Part shown: piece after piece, positions 16,368 to 24,816 of the stretch | Layout: each line of letters begins with the position of its first letter | Numbering within the stretch: the first letter of the stretch is position 1 | Origin: Streptomyces sp. S3(2020) | GTDB lineage: Bacteria; Actinomycetota; Actinomycetes; Streptomycetales; Streptomycetaceae | DNA: 47,289 nt | NCBI RefSeq assembly: GCF_013044505.1 | Contig: NZ_JABERD010000064.1 | Coordinates: 1 to 47,289, forward strand | Direction: 5' to 3' | Translations under genes and position numbers: made by a program | Notes under the pieces: model-generated | Database searches by the model: none | The model's input: the letters and a program-made list of their open reading frames with translations, nothing else | What the model was told of the DNA's origin: nothing

Positions 16368-16755
16368 GCATCACCGCTTCGAGAAGGGAACGGTCGGGGA
16401 GCGCCTGGCGGACGATCGGGGCGCGCGCCGTCACCAGTTCGGCCGTCAGCATCTCCGTGAGCAGGACGGTCATCACACTGAACGGCAGGCTCAGATAGGC
16501 CGAGAGCTCGGCGACCGAGATCGGGGCCGTGCTGAGCCGGAGGATCGCCGTCTGCTCAGGGGTGGCGGAGGGCGGCGGGTCGGCGCGCGCCACGATTAAG
16601 GCGACCAGGTCGAGGTCGGCCCGCTCCCCGTCCGGCCCGGCGACCACGTAGAGCCGTTCCGGGGGGCGTTTTCCGGTGCCCTCGCCCACCACTTTCGGGG
16701 GCGGTTCCTCCGGTGCCTGACTGGGGTACCGCCGCCGGCGTTGCGGAGGAGTCAT
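16348..16755 (-). CDS. cvnC: Conservon DUF742 protein CvnC
   Basis: The 135-residue protein has a Pro/Arg-rich start (about residues 1-30). A DUF742 winged-helix domain fills the rest (RLYVVAGPDGERADLDLVAL, ISVAELSAYLSLPFSVMTVLL). The ATG at 16755 overlaps the stop of cvnB by 4 bp (ATGA). Proteins of this family link the roadblock protein to the GTPase and may bind DNA. The longer frame upstream is a shadow of cvnA/cvnB. Confidence 0.92.
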   Translation of the reverse strand: MTPPQRRRRYPSQAPEEPPPKVVGEGTGKRPPERLYVVAGPDGERADLDLVALIVARADPPPSATPEQTAILRLSTAPISVAELSAYLSLPFSVMTVLLTEMLTAELVTARAPIVRQALPDRSLLEAVMHGLQRL

Positions 16756-17159
16756 ACGGTCTGCCCGTTCCGCCGGGGCGGACTGGTGAGATGGGCGCCG
16801 ATTCTGACGACGAGGTCGCGCATGCGGTTGCTCATCAGACCGGGTTCGGCGACCACGTCGGAGAGCACCGCGAGATAGGCGTTGGCGCCCGCGGCCATCA
16901 GGTAGAAGTAGCCGCCGTTGATCTCGATGATGACCATCTTCATCCGGCCGTCGCTGTCCGGGATCTCGTGGGCGACGGCGTGGGCGAGGCTCTGGAGCCC
17001 CGCGCAGGCCGCGGCGACGCGGTCGGCTGCGTCCGGGTCGCCACCGTAGCGCGCGATGCGCAGGCCGTCGGCGGAGAGCACCACGATCATCTCGATGCCC
17101 GGTACCCCGTCGGCGAGATCCTTGAGCATCCAGTCGAAGTTGGCGCGCTGCTGGATCAC
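16752..17159 (-). CDS. cvnB: Conservon roadblock/LC7 protein CvnB
   Basis: The 135-residue protein starts with GTG at 17159. It has the roadblock/LC7 fold: FDWMLKDLADGVPGIEMIVV, LSADGLRIARYGG, and the hydrophobic MKMVIIEINGGYFYLMAAG strands. It probably acts as the GTPase-activating or scaffolding partner of CvnD. The GTG overlaps the cvnA stop (GTGA, 4 bp), and its own stop overlaps the cvnC start, so cvnA-B-C are tightly coupled. Confidence 0.93.
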   Translation of the reverse strand: MIQQRANFDWMLKDLADGVPGIEMIVVLSADGLRIARYGGDPDAADRVAAACAGLQSLAHAVAHEIPDSDGRMKMVIIEINGGYFYLMAAGANAYLAVLSDVVAEPGLMSNRMRDLVVRIGAHLTSPPRRNGQTV

Positions 17160-18739
17160 GTGTGGTCCCTCTCGTCGTCGGCCTCGGTCCGGGCCGGCTC
17201 GGTGGTCTGCTGGGTGGATGCGCTCGGGTCGGGGTCGCCCTTGAGTCCGTTCCAGAAGGCCTCGACCCACAGTCCGGGCTCGGGTTCCTTCTTGTCCGGC
17301 TCGGGGGCGGGGGCGGGCGTCGACCAGATGGTCGGCTTGCCCTCCCGCTCGGCCTTCTCGATGGCCGCCTGCTCGGCGAACCGCTGGTGCAGCGGCGTCT
17401 TGACCCGGCTGCGGCGCTGCGGCAGCCCGCCGGCGGTCCACTCGGTGACCTCGGGGACGTCGTCCTCCATGGACACGCCGACGGGGATGCGCGGGCTGGT
17501 GGGGCGCCGCCTCTTCGGTGCGCGCTTGGGACCTTCGAGCGCACCTTCGGTCTTCGGGACGGCGCCGGCGCCGATGCCGTGGGCGAGTCCGGGCGCCGGA
17601 TCGCTGGTCATCATCTCGCGCGGCACGATCAGGACGGCGCGGACGCCGCCGTACGCCGAGGAGCGCAGCGAGACCTGCATGTTGAACTGCGTGCACAGCC
17701 GGCCGACGACGGCCAGGCCCAGGCGCGGGGAATCGCCCAGGTCCTGGAGGTCGACACCGGCCTTGGCGTTCTCCAGCATGCCCTCGGCCTTGGCCCGGGC
17801 CTCCTCGCTGAAGCTGACGCCGGCGTCCTCGATCTCGACGGCGACGCCGGTCTGCACCTCGCTCGCGGTGACGTGCACCTTGGTCTGCGGCGGCGAGTAG
17901 CGGGTGGCGTTGTCCAGGAGCTCCGCGACGGCGTGGATGACCGGCTCGACGGAGATGCCGCGGATGTTGACCTGGGCGATGGAGTCCAGCTTGATGCGGC
18001 GGTACTCCAGGATGCGGGACATGCCGCCGCGCAGCACGCTGTACAGCGGGACGGGATCGGGCCACTGACGGCCGGGGCGGCCGCCGCCGAGCACGGAGAT
18101 GGAGTCGGCGAGGCGGCCGATCAGCGCGGTGCCGTGGTCGATGCGCAGGAGGTCGTCGAAGACCTCGGGGTTGCGGCCGTGGTCCTCCTCCATCTCGCGG
18201 AGTTCGTTGTTCTGCTGGTGCACGATCGCCTGGACGCGGCGGGCGATGGAGACGAAGGAGCGCTGCGTGGAGTCGCGGAGCGCTTCCTCTCGGTCGATGA
18301 TGTCGAGGACCGTCTTGATCAACATCAACTGCGACTCGGGGAGTTCGCGGTAGGAGGGGTCGATGTCGCCGATGCGGCGAATCACCTCCCCGGGGGAATT
18401 TCCGGATCGCAACCGGTGGATGGCGGCGGGTGCGATCTCCTTCGCGAGGCGGAGCATGTCCTGCTCGTGGGTGGCGACCCGTCGTTCCAGATACGCGCTG
18501 TTACGGGCGTACTCGGCACGTAGGTCACGCAGGGACCGGCCACGGCGCACCACTTCGGAAGCCGCCGCGAGCACCAGGAGCGTGGCGACGGCGCCGCACC
18601 AGACGACGGCCGTACGGGCCGGTTCCTGGACCACGGCGGCTGCGGCTCCGGTGGCCGCGGCCATCAGTATCGCGGGGAGCAACAGCACGCGCGCGTAGGG
18701 AAGTTCACGGCGTACGGGTGGGGATTGAACACTCACCAT
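17156..18739 (-). CDS. cvnA: Conservon sensor histidine-kinase-like protein CvnA
   Basis: The 527-residue protein has two N-terminal membrane helices (LLLPAILMAAATGAAAAVV and AVVWCGAVATLLVLAAA). A helical, nitrate-sensor-like region follows, then a HATPase domain with N-box AELLDNATRYSPP and G-box-like DLGDSPRLGLAVV. The C-terminal ~150 residues are Pro/Arg-rich and probably disordered. The ATG at 18739 (MVSVQSPPVRRE) is chosen because GAGGG lies just upstream. It heads the conservon and would start signalling at the membrane. In the related rar operon this system affects aerial mycelium formation. Confidence 0.92.
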   Translation of the reverse strand: MVSVQSPPVRRELPYARVLLLPAILMAAATGAAAAVVQEPARTAVVWCGAVATLLVLAAASEVVRRGRSLRDLRAEYARNSAYLERRVATHEQDMLRLAKEIAPAAIHRLRSGNSPGEVIRRIGDIDPSYRELPESQLMLIKTVLDIIDREEALRDSTQRSFVSIARRVQAIVHQQNNELREMEEDHGRNPEVFDDLLRIDHGTALIGRLADSISVLGGGRPGRQWPDPVPLYSVLRGGMSRILEYRRIKLDSIAQVNIRGISVEPVIHAVAELLDNATRYSPPQTKVHVTASEVQTGVAVEIEDAGVSFSEEARAKAEGMLENAKAGVDLQDLGDSPRLGLAVVGRLCTQFNMQVSLRSSAYGGVRAVLIVPREMMTSDPAPGLAHGIGAGAVPKTEGALEGPKRAPKRRRPTSPRIPVGVSMEDDVPEVTEWTAGGLPQRRSRVKTPLHQRFAEQAAIEKAEREGKPTIWSTPAPAPEPDKKEPEPGLWVEAFWNGLKGDPDPSASTQQTTEPARTEADDERDHT

Positions 18740-18990
18740 GTAAGGCCCTCGAAAATGAATCGGCTTGGATGCGCATACATAGGGAACAAGCGCACGAATA
18801 CATCTCAACTCGGTGCGCCGCGGGCGAGCTTAGTCCGACCGGATCATCGCCGTGTCATATTCAGCAAGCACCTGAAATGGGGCGCGAACAAGGAGTACTC
18901 TCGGCTCCATTTACACGCAGAGGCTTCGCTCGCACACGGTGCGTGACGGCGTACAGGCATACGAAAACCACTCACCGTGACGGGTGAAGG

Positions 18991-19617
18991 TCAGGCGCCC
19001 GCGATCCTCAGGGCCGCGTCCGCGGTGGCTTCCGCAAACACCGCCACCGGGCGGTCGGGGTCCGAGCGACGGACGAGGATGACGCCCTCGATCAGCCCGA
19101 ACAACAGATCCGTACGGAGATCGAGCTCGCTCTTGGCGAGCGCGCCGCCGGCGCGGGTCGCGGCGAGCAACTGCCGGTAGGCGTCCTTGAGTTCGCCGCG
19201 CACCGCGTGGAAGCCTGCGAACCGCTCGGCGCGCACCTCGGGCAGCAGATACAGGCCGCCCAGGTTGTGCGGGCCGCCGCACAGGAGCTCCACGTCCGCG
19301 CGGCACAGCTCCCACAGCCGGTCCTCGGCCGCGGTCGCGTCGTCGGCGAGGAGCTCACGGGCGTACCCGAGCGACGGGGTGACCGTCGACTCCAGGAGCC
19401 GGGCGAGCAGTTCCTCCTTGCCGGAGACGTAGTGGTACATGGACGCCTGCCGCATGCCCGCGCGCTCGGCGACGGCCCGGGTGGTGGTGGCCGCGTAGCC
19501 CCGGGTGGTGAACAACTCCGCGGCGGCGGCGAGCAGTTCGTCACGCGGCTCCAGCCCGCTGTCCGGCCGCTGCGCGGCACGCGGTCTGCCGACCCGCCGT
19601 CCACCCGTCGTTCCCAT
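18991..19617 (-). CDS. TetR-family regulator of the carboxylase operon
   Basis: The 208-residue protein has an N-terminal TetR HTH at about residues 25-70 (AAELFTTRGYAATTTRAVAE, RAGMRQASMYHYVSGKEEL). A helical ligand-binding domain follows with LLFGLIEGVILVRR near the end. The ATG at 19617 is chosen because GAGGA lies 8 bp upstream. The open frame continues through the 21-bp repeats to 19797, but that would add a low-complexity AGPSSVP tail. It is divergent from the DUF1989/carboxylase operon, with a perfect palindrome between them. I infer that it represses this operon and the distant permease and is released by a pathway compound. Confidence 0.9.
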   Translation of the reverse strand: MGTTGGRRVGRPRAAQRPDSGLEPRDELLAAAAELFTTRGYAATTTRAVAERAGMRQASMYHYVSGKEELLARLLESTVTPSLGYARELLADDATAAEDRLWELCRADVELLCGGPHNLGGLYLLPEVRAERFAGFHAVRGELKDAYRQLLAATRAGGALAKSELDLRTDLLFGLIEGVILVRRSDPDRPVAVFAEATADAALRIAGA

Positions 19618-19657
19618 ACGCCGATCCTCGCACAGGGCACCATCCGGTGATCTTCGA

Positions 19658-19762
19658 GAGCGCCCGGCCGGCACGGATGAGGGCCCGGCCGGCACGGACG
19701 AGGGCCCGGCCGGCACGGACGAGGGCCCGGCCGACACGGATGAGGACTCGACCGACACGGGT
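19658..19762. repeat. Five 21-bp tandem repeats upstream of tetR
   Basis: Five head-to-tail units start at 19658, 19679, 19700, 19721 and 19742. Each has the pattern GAGGGCCCGGCCGGCACGGA plus one base. The middle units are near-identical and the outer ones degenerate (unit 5 reads GAGGACTCGACCGACACGGG plus one base). The array lies between the tetR ribosome-binding site and the operators of the divergent operon. Two units equal about four helical turns. It is not a CRISPR, since there are no spacers. Confidence 0.85.
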
Positions 19763-19771
19763 GAGGGCTCG

Positions 19772-19787
19772 GTAACCGCCCCGCAAC
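19772..19787 (+). promoter_or_regulatory. GlnR-like box upstream of the carboxylase operon
   Basis: GTAAC-CGCCCC-GCAAC fits the GlnR pattern GTNAC-n6-GAAAC with one mismatch. It lies 35 bp upstream of the TetR palindrome, in the same relative order as the box before the permease (13 bp upstream). The 22-bp difference is about two helical turns. Nitrogen control is inferred. Confidence 0.45.
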
Positions 19788-19822
19788 CCCCGGGCAATCC
19801 CTCCGACCCACCTCGCTCCTAA

Positions 19823-19842
19823 TTTCTGTCGCACGACAGAAA
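19823..19842. promoter_or_regulatory. Perfect TetR-type operator
   Basis: TTTCTGTCGCACGACAGAAA has perfect 9-bp arms around a CA centre. It begins 45 bp before the start of the first DUF1989 gene and lies in the tetR-operon intergenic region. The arms recur, with one change, at 11501-11539. Length and symmetry suit a TetR dimer. Confidence 0.8.
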
Positions 19843-19867
19843 TAGCACCGGAGCCGGAGGTCCCGCG

Positions 19868-20692
19868 ATGGCGACATCGACCACTTACGGAGCCCGCGAT
19901 CACGCCCGCGCCCAGGAGGGCGCCCACGCCGAGGCCATGCCCGTCGTGCCGGCCGCGGACTGGCCGCGACCGCCCCGCGAGGCGGGCCCCCTGGTCTGGG
20001 CCGAGACGGTCGCGGGCGGCAACTACACGCACCGCGTACTCGCCCGCGGCACCGAACTGCGCCTGACCGACCTGCGCGGCGACGCCTGCGCGCATCTGCT
20101 GCTGTACGCGGCGGACCGGCCCTGGGAACGGCTGAACGTGGCCGACACGGTCAAGGTGCAGTGGAACGCCTATCTGGGTGAGGGCGTGCTGCTCCTGTCC
20201 GACCAGGGCCGGGTCCTCGCCTCGCTGGTGGCCGACACCTCCGGCCGCCACGACGCCCTGTGCGGCACCTCCGCCCTCGTACGGAACACCGAGCGGTACG
20301 GCGACGGCACCCCGCAGTCCGGCTCCCCCGCCGGACGGGAGCTGTTCAAGCTGGCGGCGGCGAAGAACGGGCTCGCCCCGCGCGATCTGCCGCCCTCGCT
20401 CTCCTTCTTCCAGGGCGTGGAGGTCCGCGAGGACGGCGCCCTCGACTTCACCGGATCGACGGGCCCGGGCGGGAGCGTGACGCTGCGGACCGAGCAGGAC
20501 GTCACCGTGCTCCTCGCCAACGTGCCGCACCCCGCCGACCCACGGCCCGACTACGTCAGCACCCCGCTGGAGGTGCTCGCCTGGCGTGCCACCGCGACCG
20601 GGCCCGGCGACCCGCTGTGGGACGCCACCCCCGAGGGCCGCCGCGCCTTCCTCAACACCGCCGAACTCCTTGCCGCGAGGGGGCTCGTATGA
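19868..20692 (+). CDS. DUF1989 protein 1, probable carboxyguanidine deiminase subunit
   Basis: The 274-residue protein is of the 'urea carboxylase-associated' family (DUF1989). Core motifs are LRLTDLRGDACAHLLLYAAD, VKVQWNAYLGEGVLLLSDQG and SGRHDALCGTSALV. The GRHD plus Cys group is shared with its partner downstream and probably binds metal. Paired proteins of this family have been shown to act as carboxyguanidine deiminase (CgdA/CgdB), which converts the carboxylase product to allophanate. The ATG at 19868 follows GGAGCCGGAGG. The stop overlaps the next start by 4 bp (ATGA), consistent with a 1:1 complex. Confidence 0.88.
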   Translation: MATSTTYGARDHARAQEGAHAEAMPVVPAADWPRPPREAGPLVWAETVAGGNYTHRVLARGTELRLTDLRGDACAHLLLYAADRPWERLNVADTVKVQWNAYLGEGVLLLSDQGRVLASLVADTSGRHDALCGTSALVRNTERYGDGTPQSGSPAGRELFKLAAAKNGLAPRDLPPSLSFFQGVEVREDGALDFTGSTGPGGSVTLRTEQDVTVLLANVPHPADPRPDYVSTPLEVLAWRATATGPGDPLWDATPEGRRAFLNTAELLAARGLV

Positions 20693-21291
20693 CCACGACC
20701 GTCGTTCCCGCCCGTGCCGCCTGGTCCGCCGTCGTCCGCGCCGGGCAGACCCTCACCGTCACCGATCTGCACGGCAACCAGGCCGTCGACTTCCTCGTCT
20801 ACGACGCCCACGACACGTCCGTGCGCTACAGCGCGCCCGACACGATCCAGGCCCAGGGCAACGTCTTCCTGACCACGGGCACCGTGCTGATGTCCAACGA
20901 GCACACCGCGCTGATGACCGTGGCCGACGACGAGGTGGGCCGCCACGACACGGTCGGCGGTGCCTGCTCCAAGGAGTCCAACACACTCCGGTACGGCCAC
21001 CACACCTGGTCGCAGCACGCGTGCGTGGACAACTTCCTGGCGGAGGGCGCCCGTCACGGCCTCGGCAAGCGGGACCTGGTCTCCAACATCAACTGGTACA
21101 TGAACGTGCCGGTCGAGAAGGACGGCACCCTCGGCATCGTCGACGGCATCTCGGCACCCGGTCTGAGACTGACCCTGCGCGCCGAGCGCGACGTCCTGGT
21201 CCTCGTCTCCAACTGCCCGCAGATCAACAACCCCTGCAACGGCTTCGAGCCGACGGCCGTGGAGATGACGATCAGCGGAGCGGGCACATGA
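20689..21291 (+). CDS. DUF1989 protein 2, probable carboxyguanidine deiminase subunit
   Basis: This 200-residue DUF1989 protein resembles its upstream neighbour but is shorter. Motifs are VTDLHGNQAVDFLVYDAHD, the central GRHDTVGGACS and a C-terminal CPQINNPCNGFEPT. The conserved His and Cys residues probably hold a metal. Its ATG overlaps the upstream stop and its stop overlaps the carboxylase start, both by 4 bp, so all three are coupled. The two DUF1989 proteins are expected to work as a heteromer on the carboxylase product. Confidence 0.9.
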   Translation: MTTTVVPARAAWSAVVRAGQTLTVTDLHGNQAVDFLVYDAHDTSVRYSAPDTIQAQGNVFLTTGTVLMSNEHTALMTVADDEVGRHDTVGGACSKESNTLRYGHHTWSQHACVDNFLAEGARHGLGKRDLVSNINWYMNVPVEKDGTLGIVDGISAPGLRLTLRAERDVLVLVSNCPQINNPCNGFEPTAVEMTISGAGT

Positions 21292-24200
21292 CCTTCGACA
21301 CCCTGCTCGTCGCCAACCGGGGCGAGATCGCGGTACGGATCATCCGCACCGCCCGCGAACTCGGCCTGCGCACGGTCGCCGTGTACTCCGACCCGGACCG
21401 CACGGCACCTCATGTACGGCTCGCGGACGAGGCCGTACGACTGGGTCCCGCGCCCGCCAAGGAGTCGTACCTCGACGCGGATCTGGTGCTGAAGGCGGCC
21501 AAGGACACGGGAGCGGGCGCCATTCACCCCGGATACGGCTTCCTCTCCGAGGACGCGGCGTTCGCCCGGCGCTGCGAGGAGGCCGGGATCGTGTTCGTGG
21601 GCCCGACGCCGGAGCAGTTGGAGCTCTTCGGCGCCAAGCACACGGCACGGGCGGCGGCCGAGTCGGCGGGGGTGCCGCTGGCACCGGGGACAGGGCTGCT
21701 GGCCTCGCTCACCGAGGCCCTCGCACAGGCCGAGGTCATCGGCTACCCCGTGATGCTCAAGGCGACCGGCGGTGGCGGCGGTATCGGCATGTCGGCATGC
21801 CGCTCGGGCGATGAACTCGCGGACGCCTGGGAGCGCGTACAGCGTGTCGCCGCCGCCTCCTTCTCCTCGGCCGGTGTCTTCCTGGAACGCCTCGTCGAGC
21901 ACGCCCGCCATGTCGAGGTGCAGGTCTTCGGCGACGGGGAGGGCCGGGTCGTCACGTTCGGCGACCGCGACTGCTCTCTCCAGCGCCGCAACCAGAAGGT
22001 GCTGGAGGAGGCACCGGCACCGGGCCTGCCGGACCACGTGCGCGAGCAACTCGCGCGCTCGGCCCACGACTTGTGCGCCTCGGTCGGCTACCGCTCCGCC
22101 GGAACCGTCGAGTTCGTCTACGACGCCACCCGCGAGGAGGCCTACTTCCTGGAGGTCAACACCCGCCTCCAGGTGGAGCACCCGGTCACCGAGGAGATCT
22201 ACGGCGTCGACCTGGTCGCCTGGATGCTGCGGCTGGCCCGCGGCGAGAGCGACGTCGTCCGCGAGCCGGACACCCCGCACGGTCACGCCGTCGAGGCCCG
22301 GATCTACGCCGAGGACCCGTCCCGCGAACACCGGCCCAGCGCCGGACTGCTGACACGGGTCGAGTTCCCGCCGGGCGTGCGCGTCGACGGCTGGGTGGAG
22401 ACCGGTACCGAGGTGACGACGTCGTACGACCCGATGCTCGCGAAGGTGATCGCGTTCGGCTCGGACCGGGCCCATGCGCTCCGCAGGCTCGACGAGGCGC
22501 TGGCCCGCACCCGCGTCGACGGCATCGAGACGAACCTGGGCCTGGTCAGGGCGGCGCTCGCGGACTCCCGTTTCATCGGGGCGACCCACTCGACGGCGAC
22601 CCTCGCCGGGGTGCGCGACCGCACGCCTCGGATCGAGGTCGTCTCCGCGGGCACCCTCACCACCGTGCAGGACTGGCCGGGCCGCACCGGCTACTGGCAG
22701 GTCGGGGTGCCCCCGTGCGGCCCCATGGACGACCTGTCCTTCCGGCTCGGCAACCAGGCCCTCGGCAACCACGAGGGGGCGGCAGGGCTCGAATGCACCC
22801 TCCAGGGCCCCTCGTTGAGGTTCAGCCACGCCACCACCGTGTGTGTCACGGGGGCGCCCGCACCGGTGACCGTGGACGGCTCCGCGGTTGCCCAGTGGCA
22901 GCCGGTGACCGTGCCCGCGGGGGCCGTGCTGGACATCGGGGCGCCTGGTGAACACGGCCTGCGGACCTATGTGCTGTTCGCCGGAGGGCTCGACGTACCC
23001 GCGTTCCTGGGCAGCGCGAGCACCTTCACGCTGGGCCGCTTCGGCGGCCACGGCGGGCGCGCCCTGCGCACGGGGGACGTCCTGCACGGCGGCGGCCAAG
23101 CCGAGGGCAGGCCGGTCGACGACCCGCCCCTGTTCACCCGGACCTGGCACATCGGCGCCGCCGAAGGCCCCCATGCGGCACCGGAGTTCTTCACCGAGGA
23201 CGACATCCACGACTTCTACGCCGCCGACTGGAAAGTCCACTTCAACTCGGCCCGCACCGGGGTCCGCCTCGTCGGCCCGAAGCCGCGCTGGGCGCGCACC
23301 GACGGCGGCGAGGCGGGCCTGCACCCGTCCAACATCCACGACACCCCCTACTCCGTCGGCGCCGTCGACTACACCGGCGACATGCCGGTGCTGCTGGGCC
23401 CGGACGGCCCCTCGCTCGGTGGTTTCGTGTGCCCGGCGACCGTGCTCAGCGGCGAGCGCTGGAAGCTGGGCCAGCTGCGACCCGGCGACACCGTGCGGTT
23501 CCTGCCCGTGGACACCGACGGTGAGCCCCGCCCTGCCATCGTCGACGGAGGCATCCTCGCCCGCGACGGCGATGTGACCTACCGCCGCAGCGGCGACGAC
23601 AACCTCCTCGTCGAGTTCGGCCCGATGCAACTCGACCTGGCGCTGCGCATGCGCGTCCACGCCCTGATGGAGGCGGTGACCGACGCCTGCCTGGACGGGG
23701 TCACCGACCTCACGCCCGGCATCCGCTCACTCCAGATCCAGACTGACCCACGGCGCCTGCCGCAGCACGAACTCCTCGCCGCGGTACGGGAGATCACCGT
23801 ATCCCTCCCCCCGAGCGACGAGCTCGTCGTCCCCTCCCGGACCGTCCACCTCCCCCTGTCCTGGGACGACCCGGCGACCCGCGAGGCGATCGCCCGCTAC
23901 ATGGCGGGGGTCCGGGACGACGCACCCTGGTGCCCGTGGAACATCGAGTTCATCCGCAGGGTCAACGGGCTGGACTCGGTGAACGACGTCTACGACACGG
24001 TCTTCGACGCGGAGTACCTCGTACTGGGCCTGGGCGATGTCTACCTGGGCGCGCCCGTGGCCACGCCCCTGGACCCACGGCACCGCCTGGTGACCACCAA
24101 GTACAACCCGGCCCGGACCTGGACCGCGGAGAACTCCGTCGGCATCGGCGGCGCCTACCTGTGCGTCTACGGCATGGAGGGGCCCGGCGGCTACCAGTTC

Positions 24201-24791
24201 GTGGGCCGTACGACCCAGGTGTGGTCGGGGTGGCAGCAGCGCGGCGCGTTCGAGCCGGGGTCGCCCTGGCTGCTGCGGTTCTTCGATCGGATCAAGTGGT
24301 ATCCGGTCGACGCCGACGAACTCCTGGAGCTGCGGGCCGACATCACGTCCGGACGGTTCGTGCCACGGATCGAGGAGGGCACCTTCTCTCTCTCCGCGTA
24401 CCGGAGGTTCCTCGCCGAGAACGCCGAGTCCATAGCGGAGTTCCGGGTCCGCCAGCAGGCCGCCTTCGGGGCCGAGCGGGATGCCTGGGAGGCGGCGGGC
24501 GAGTTCGCCCGAGCGGACGCGGTGAGCGCTCCGGCCGCACCCCAGGCGCCGGTCGAGGTCCCGGAGGGCGGCCGGCTCGTCGAAGCGGAGTTCGCGGCCT
24601 CCGTGTGGCAGCTGAACGTCGCACCGGGCGACGAGGTGAGCGTGGGCCAGCCGTTGCTCGCGCTGGAGGCGATGAAGATGGAGTCCAGGGTGCACGCACC
24701 GATGGACGGCGTGGTGACGGAGATCCTGGCGAGGCCGGGCGACCAGGTGGAGGCGGGGACGGCACTGGTCGTGCTCGCACCGGTGAACTGA
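21288..24791 (+). CDS. Biotin-dependent urea/guanidine carboxylase
   Basis: The 1167-residue single-chain enzyme has three parts. The biotin carboxylase is at about residues 1-440 (LLVANRGEIAVRIIRTAREL at the start, ATGGGGGIGMSA, EVNTRLQVEHPVTEE). The carboxyltransferase is AHS2/KipA-like at about 447-740 (TVQDWPGRTGYWQVGVPP) and AHS1/KipI-like at about 763-980 (KYNPARTWTAENSVGIGGAY). The C-terminal biotinyl domain has EAMKME, with the biotinylated Lys1130. It carboxylates urea or guanidine with ATP and bicarbonate. The coupled DUF1989 pair favours guanidine, but I cannot settle the substrate from sequence alone. No fused allophanate hydrolase is present. That enzyme is the next gene. Confidence 0.93.
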   Translation: MTFDTLLVANRGEIAVRIIRTARELGLRTVAVYSDPDRTAPHVRLADEAVRLGPAPAKESYLDADLVLKAAKDTGAGAIHPGYGFLSEDAAFARRCEEAGIVFVGPTPEQLELFGAKHTARAAAESAGVPLAPGTGLLASLTEALAQAEVIGYPVMLKATGGGGGIGMSACRSGDELADAWERVQRVAAASFSSAGVFLERLVEHARHVEVQVFGDGEGRVVTFGDRDCSLQRRNQKVLEEAPAPGLPDHVREQLARSAHDLCASVGYRSAGTVEFVYDATREEAYFLEVNTRLQVEHPVTEEIYGVDLVAWMLRLARGESDVVREPDTPHGHAVEARIYAEDPSREHRPSAGLLTRVEFPPGVRVDGWVETGTEVTTSYDPMLAKVIAFGSDRAHALRRLDEALARTRVDGIETNLGLVRAALADSRFIGATHSTATLAGVRDRTPRIEVVSAGTLTTVQDWPGRTGYWQVGVPPCGPMDDLSFRLGNQALGNHEGAAGLECTLQGPSLRFSHATTVCVTGAPAPVTVDGSAVAQWQPVTVPAGAVLDIGAPGEHGLRTYVLFAGGLDVPAFLGSASTFTLGRFGGHGGRALRTGDVLHGGGQAEGRPVDDPPLFTRTWHIGAAEGPHAAPEFFTEDDIHDFYAADWKVHFNSARTGVRLVGPKPRWARTDGGEAGLHPSNIHDTPYSVGAVDYTGDMPVLLGPDGPSLGGFVCPATVLSGERWKLGQLRPGDTVRFLPVDTDGEPRPAIVDGGILARDGDVTYRRSGDDNLLVEFGPMQLDLALRMRVHALMEAVTDACLDGVTDLTPGIRSLQIQTDPRRLPQHELLAAVREITVSLPPSDELVVPSRTVHLPLSWDDPATREAIARYMAGVRDDAPWCPWNIEFIRRVNGLDSVNDVYDTVFDAEYLVLGLGDVYLGAPVATPLDPRHRLVTTKYNPARTWTAENSVGIGGAYLCVYGMEGPGGYQFVGRTTQVWSGWQQRGAFEPGSPWLLRFFDRIKWYPVDADELLELRADITSGRFVPRIEEGTFSLSAYRRFLAENAESIAEFRVRQQAAFGAERDAWEAAGEFARADAVSAPAAPQAPVEVPEGGRLVEAEFAASVWQLNVAPGDEVSVGQPLLALEAMKMESRVHAPMDGVVTEILARPGDQVEAGTALVVLAPVN

Positions 24792-24816
24792 AGCCCGCGA
24801 ACGGAAAGAGGAACGC

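Noticed and set aside
19658..19762. CRISPR array
   Set aside because: The 21-bp units are directly adjacent with no spacers, and there are no cas genes.
19618..19797. N-terminal extension of the TetR protein in the open frame
   Set aside because: It consists of the tandem repeats only, and a good ribosome-binding site precedes the ATG at 19617.
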